Source: Rhynchosporium graminicola (taxonomy: Eukaryota; Ascomycota; Leotiomycetes; Helotiales; Ploettnerulaceae). Taken from it: a stretch of DNA of 64,000 nucleotides. This document shows, in pieces, positions 59,078 through 64,000 of this stretch (position 1 is its first letter; every line of letters begins with the position of its first letter). Location: contig FJUW01000002.1 of NCBI GenBank assembly GCA_900074885.1, positions 1,315,001 to 1,379,000 on the forward strand. Reading direction: 5' to 3'. The notes below the pieces were generated by a model. The model was given only the letters and a program-made list of their open reading frames with translations, was not told the DNA's origin and searched no databases. The translations under genes were made by a program, and so were the position numbers.

Positions 59078-59348
59078 TCAAAGTGGACTGGTATGCCAGA
59101 GTGTATGGTGGGATTGCCGCGAGTTCCGAGAAGGTGCAGGATCTTCTTGTTCATCTTTTTCGTCTTCTTCCGACAGTCGAGCAAAGTGGCCGAGAAGACC
59201 AGCGAGGGATGCTGACTTCAACCATAAGCTCTCTGACTTCATCCTTACTATTTCTCACAGACTTATAGTACTTGGTGAATCTCGTGACTACAGCCTTAGC
59301 CAGAGTTGCAATAGCTATGATCGATGCGGTGACGGACAAAGGATCCAT
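59078..59348 (-). pseudogene. HeLo-like N-terminal domain of an NLR-type protein, frameshifted fragment
   Basis: From 59348 the minus strand reads MDPLSVTASIIAIATLAKAV, then TRFTKYYKSVRNSKDEVREL and MVEV. This is the typical start of the fungal HeLo-like or NACHT-NLR N-terminal domain (PF17111 type). The frame then shifts by one base: the original frame degenerates into a basic run, while the neighbouring frame continues SASLAGLLGHFARLSEEDEK, the expected next helix, and stops at 59078. No NACHT, ankyrin or WD part follows. In intact proteins such domains are the signalling or cell-death end of STAND receptors for non-self recognition; this copy is truncated and broken. Confidence 0.65.
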
Positions 59349-59977
59349 TGCGAAGGAGGTCGTGGCGCGCTTGTGCGGTTGCGTCAATGAAGCATCTGAC
59401 GATGATGTGGTTGAAGCTATTTCTGAGACGAAAATACTCGACATGTGAGCTGATGCAGGCGGAATAATCGGCCCATTCTGTCTTAAATTTGCGAGATGCA
59501 GTTTGGCGTGCGTGACTTTGACCTTGAATATAAGTCTATCAAGATGCACCAGATAACATCTTGTGCACAGACTCACCGCAAGGCACCGGCACCGGCTCCC
59601 CTGTTCTCCAGAAAAGCTTTATTTTGTTTTCATGCCGTCATATGTTGAAATCGCAAGTGGAAAAACCTGGAAGATCGTGAGAACTAACAATACGTCCATC
59701 TCCAAGTGTTTTGTTTTATTTCGCTTCTGTACTTTCCTTGGCGCTTTCGGCAGTTGAGTAACGGATTATTAATCCAAAAAGCGGCAGGCATCACCGCTTT
59801 GGGGTGCCACAGCGTGCAAAAGAGCTCATAAGATTTCTCAAGACACCGTATTTCATTAGAAGTTCCCTTGTCTCCATCTATTGCATCATTACAGCCTTCT
59901 AGTTTGTATTACCTCTATCCCAATGCCAATCCTGTACTCTTAAAACCCAGATGAACCAAACGAATTACCGGTCAAAC
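59349..59977. other. Intergenic between NLR relic and MFS gene
   Basis: About 630 bases with no recognised coding sequence. Confidence 0.4.
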
Positions 59978-61989
59978 TCACGCTGCACCACCAGCAACCA
60001 TGAACAACCTCTCTCTTTTCATGAAAGCACTCAACACAATGACGACCGCACCAGCCGTGATGACTAGAATGTAAGTCTTGCTCATACTGTCAACAATAGC
60101 GTGAAGCACATCCTTCTGCAGCTCCGGGCTGAGCTTCGCGACAAACTCGCTTCCAGATCCAGCAATAGCGGCCTGGATTTCCTTGAGTGGGACCATTGGA
60201 AGGAGGGCTGAGATCTTCTCCTGCGAGCCATTGAGGAAGATCGAATTCGCGATAGCCAGGGCGATGGTGACACCAGTGATCTGCGCGCAGGTGATAAATC
60301 CCACTGCTGAAGAGATGAGTTCCGGCTCTACGATAGCTTGGGCGACAGAAAATGATGCTTGCGCATAGAGACCGTTGCCGAAGCCCATGAGGATGTTGTA
60401 GCCGTAGACAGCTGCGGTAGCAGTTTTAGTATCGACGGTATACATGAGGGCTCCACCGATGACGACGAAGATTCCTCCAAGCGTGTACCAAGGCATGTAG
60501 TAACCATAAATTGACAGAAAAACCCCATTTCCAATAACCGCAAAGATCATCAAGAAGATGAAAGGCAGAAGGCGAACTCCAGCATCGAGAGCAGAGTCTC
60601 CTCGAGTATACTGAAAATAGATCGGCATCATATAGATAGGAATGAAGACTGCACATCCACCTGCAGCTGTCATAGCGAACAAAATGAGGATCGTTCGGGA
60701 CTTGAAGAATTGGATAGGGAAGATACGACGTGAAGTGCTGGTGAATATTGTGTAGACTTGTTGAAAGCCGAGAAGGATGAAGAGGACCCCGGAGCAGACG
60801 AAGAGTCCAATGATCGTGGGACTATTCCATTCAAACGTTAGACCACCGAAAGAGATGGCCATGACTCCTGAGACGAATGCGCCGACTGTCAGGAGAGCTC
60901 CGACGTAATCCATCTCACGGGCTCGGTTGAGGAAGGAGACTCCGGGGCGCGGATCGTACTTGGGCAGCATGAAAAGGTAGACGGGTGCGCAGAGTGCGCC
61001 GATGACGAGGTTAATGTAGAAACTCCATCGCCATCCGGCTGAAGAATCAGTAAACGCTCCGCCGATGATTGGTCCTAGAACCGTTCCGACTCCCCTACAA
61101 CATATCAGAATTATAAACTAGATGAGGGCGTTCAGACTAACCAAGTCAGACCAGTTCCTCCGACGCTGTAGAGAAACCCGGAATTAGCATTTTTATTTTT
61201 GGTTGTAGGGAGGAGTCCTAAGATTGTTTCTGGACTAAGGAGAAAACGTCCGAGAAGGACGAAATGGGCACGGTTCTCTTTGATCCCGAAACCATTTTGA
61301 GGAGCAAGACAAAACTTGGAGGAGACTCACTACATTGGACGTTCATGGATAGTAGTCGTTGCGGCAAGTAGAGTCATTACGCCAACATACCTGTTTACCA
61401 AGTCAGTTTCTAGCCTTTTGCAAAGTAGTAAGATCAGTGACGGATGTCGAAGTACTTACATTCCAGACCCTCCAACACCACAGATAGCTCGTCCAATAAT
61501 CAAAGCGTTCATATTAGGAGCTGCACCACAAACCGCAGAGCCGAGTTCAAACAAGAACACGCATAGAATGTATGTCCATTTTGCTTCAAACTGGCCAAAG
61601 ATTTTCCCCCAGAGTAAATTCGTAGCGGCCGCGCCAATCAGGAAGGAAACACTGAGCCAGCTGAGCTTTGAGACCGAATCAAATTGTTTAACAATAACAG
61701 GCTGGATATCTGCGACGATGGTATTATCGAGTGCGAACAGAAAGGTAGAACTCAAGATCGCGAGCACCACGACTACCCATCTCCAGCCAGTGATATCCCG
61801 AGGTGGTTTTTCTTCTGCTTGGGTCACGGTTCCTTGTTTTTCTTGGTCTGTAATGGAGGTGTTTCCTGAGACATCTTTGACATGTTTGTTCTCTGGCGCG
61901 AGGGAACTGCTGGGTTCGATGACTTCGATTGAAGACACTTCTTGCTCTTTTCCTGCAGAAGAGATATGAGTATTGTCGACGGCCGACAT
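59978..61989 (-). CDS. MFS drug/toxin exporter, DHA2 family (14 TMS)
   Basis: Four exons, 61989-61460, 61390-61331, 61165-61142 and 61094-59978, encode 576 residues; the third exon is only 24 nt and closes the frame on both sides. A soluble N-terminus of about 70 residues precedes WRWVVVVLAILSSTFLFALD, the DHA2 motif D1-like LDNTIVADIQPVIVKQF, LIGAAATNLLWGKIFGQF, and, spanning the small exon, ERPMYVGGTGLTWGVGTVLG and PIIGGAFTDSSAGWRWSFYI (antiporter motif C region). Further helices run to the C-terminal FMKRERLFMVAGGAA. Members are proton-coupled plasma-membrane exporters of drugs, fungal metabolites or toxins. No biosynthetic cluster is visible in this window. I start at MSAVDNTHIS; an earlier in-frame Met at 62127 is less likely. 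Confidence 0.92.
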
Positions 61990-64000
61990 CTCGAAAGATG
62001 AATGAGATTTTCTGTCCTTAGATCCAGCAAATAGGGCTGTAACCAAAATGGAGATGGTGGCTGAAAGCTCAAGCCAATCGAGTCCAAGCGGGATGATAGA
62101 GCTGAGAATGAAGGGAAAAGAACACAACAGACACCGACCTACTCAAAGAAGTTTTTCGGAGCAAGAGGGATGGATATAAGGGTTCAAAATGAAAGACATG
62201 CCAATGCGAATGATATGCAAGGATGTAATGGGACAATTTCATCCCGATGGAATTTGCTCGGAGATAATTGGTGACCTCAGGTAAGCAGCCTCGCACGTAT
62301 GAAACTTAGAAGTTTCAATTGATTCGCCCGCAATGACCAGAGTTACGAGCGAAACATTGATAAGTCCGCTATATCCTAGAGCGATTCCCTTTGACAGCAA
62401 GACATTGTGCTGTAAGGCCTGCAGGGGTCGGACCTTTTCATGTGACAATTTCGACATTGAAGCCATTCAGAAGTCGTCTTTCAACCTATCATATCCGCGT
62501 GTAGTGTCATAATCAGCCCCCGAAAAGGAGAATACTACTCGGTCGGAACGCGATAGCGCTGACGATAGACTGTCAAAGGCTTGTTGAGCCTCTGCTGATT
62601 GGCGACGTGGCGTATTCAGTGACTCTGAGAGGCATGCTGTAGTCATCGTGATTTATCAACGAACCTCCACTCGAGATCAAGTCGGCTTGATCTTGCGCCG
62701 CTGAGAGAAATCAGTGCCATACAGAACAACGTGGGCTGGGACTTGGTTAATATAACAAGACATGGATATTTCCCACTTCTCAACTGCTACCTGTTAAAAC
62801 GTGCTAGACCCGGACAGCCGTGGACTTCGCGGATGTTATGAGGCCGAGGCGCGATTTGGACCCGAAATTTGAGTCACTGATTCCGATGTAAATTGATACA
62901 GATAAAGATTGAAAGGTGCAATCCTATCCTGGCGAGGAGATTTTGTCATCATGGTGCACTGCCGCTCCCGTTCCAGTTCGCGAAGAAGCAGTTTGGCGAT
63001 TTTGGATCTGAACTTCTGGTTATATCAGCGCAGTCCTATGCCGCAGAGGAACATCGAAAGTAGGACATTGCGACAGATTGAGCACCAGCTCGTCTTCGTT
63101 GCCTGTATGGAGGATACCTAGACTGCTCGAGAGTAAGTCCAGGCCATCAGCTCGGTCTTGATGCGCAGACAATCTCGCGGTAGCTGAATGTATTGCTGCT
63201 TATGGGCAGAGTCAGACTCGTAGTCCAGAAACAATAACGCATTCAATCCTTGAAAAGAGAAAAGGTGAAGACTGTATGATTAAACTTGGTGATATCGAGC
63301 TAGTATTTCTTCGGAGTGATGCAGGAAATCGGTTGCTTTTGTTTCACAGATAATCCCGTACCCCGCGTTGAAAACGCTGAAGATGCCTCGGAAACGAGGG
63401 GGATCACATGGGTCCCAAACCTTCAAATTCTTTACCTGAGAGGTCTCCCAGATTGGGAAAATGGACCAGTGAGTCGGTATTAGCTTAGCATGAACATTGA
63501 CTCTGACCCACTATCGCATGATGAGATTCCTACCCCGGCATCTGAGGTCAGCGTCGGCATATTGTGTACTTCTCAGCACCACTATCGTGATTGGACATCT
63601 CCAGCCCGAAACATTGTTATTTCCGGATCTCCTTTCACAAACTGCTCGAAGTCGTTCCCAAGATCTCTAAACATTGAACACCACCCAAAGAAAGCAGGGA
63701 TCGACGTACAGCAAAACGATGTGAGAGTATCGTGCTGAGAAATCCCGTTCGCACCGTGATCAATTGAGCAACCGTCGAGACACAAGTGTACACCTCTATT
63801 GGGAAGCGATTTGACCGAAGGGAACACAGATCCTGGGAGTCCTCTGGGCACTTCTGGCATATACAGCTGTAAAGCCGCCATCTCCCAATGCAATGCTGCA
63901 TTCACCATGTTGTTGCTTGCGTCCAGCACGTTTCGAGTGAGCTGAAACGCCCAGGCCAGAACATATATTGGAGGTTACACAAACCTGGGCATATATACAG
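61990..64000. other. Terminal region, no gene identified
   Basis: About 2 kb to the window edge. It holds the MFS promoter. A minus-strand frame at 63582-63929, open further upstream to near 63975, reads NVLDASNNMVNAALHWEMAA and could be the 3' end of a gene beyond the edge, but I recognise no family. A frame at 62239-62466 is similarly unassigned. Confidence 0.35.

Noticed and set aside
62239..62466. 75-residue minus-strand frame upstream of the MFS gene
   Set aside because: No family resemblance; probably chance in promoter DNA.
63582..63929. Minus-strand frame near the right edge
   Set aside because: No recognisable domain; upstream stop near 63980 without a clear intron. Kept only as a possible edge gene.

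Overview
The window is nuclear DNA of a filamentous ascomycete. Short GT-AG introns (mostly 47-75 nt) have CTAAC/CTAAT branch sites. Gene families are fungal, and several proteins read like those of Leotiomycetes such as Sclerotinia or Rhynchosporium (this class assignment is an inference). I rebuilt exon structures by hand; every spliced model closes in frame with a stop codon. Layout: (1) 1-7649, the 3' nine exons of a giant polytopic GT4 glycosyltransferase (PelF-like catalytic domain), cut by the window edge. (2) 8-13.5 kb, a small membrane protein, a ZZ/EF-hand-like protein and a secreted class III pectate lyase. (3) 13.5-18 kb, gene-free DNA with decayed repeats. (4) 18-26 kb, a lipase with an N-terminal repeat, the TFIID subunits TAF7 and TAF3 back to back, and a small acidic protein. 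(5) 26-30.5 kb, gene-free. (6) 30.5-38.3 kb, a single-pass membrane protein with an Atg8-interaction-like motif, nucleolin NSR1, a complex I subunit and mitoribosomal mL54. (7) 38.3-47.6 kb, gene-poor: a decayed coding patch, an alcohol dehydrogenase pseudogene, and a 60-residue secreted six-cysteine protein split over three exons. (8) 47.6-57.8 kb, dense housekeeping block: a Cys-rich-ectodomain membrane protein, RPB4, TRS23, RPN10, Borealin/NBL1 and TMA22. (9) 57.8-64 kb, accessory DNA with a tRNA-like relic, a frameshifted HeLo-like NLR N-terminus and a DHA2-type MFS exporter. The housekeeping blocks serve transcription (TAF7, TAF3, RPB4), ribosome biogenesis and translation (NSR1, mL54, TMA22), protein turnover (RPN10), respiration (complex I), vesicle traffic (TRS23) and mitosis (Borealin). 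The accessory blocks hold pectate lyase, a candidate effector, an exporter, pseudogenes and repeats, as expected for a plant-associated fungus with a two-compartment genome. The strongest leads are the six-cysteine protein (43609-43914), the GT4 polymerase candidate, the split start codon of TRS23, the possible mitophagy-receptor-like protein (30554-31879) and the NLR relic.
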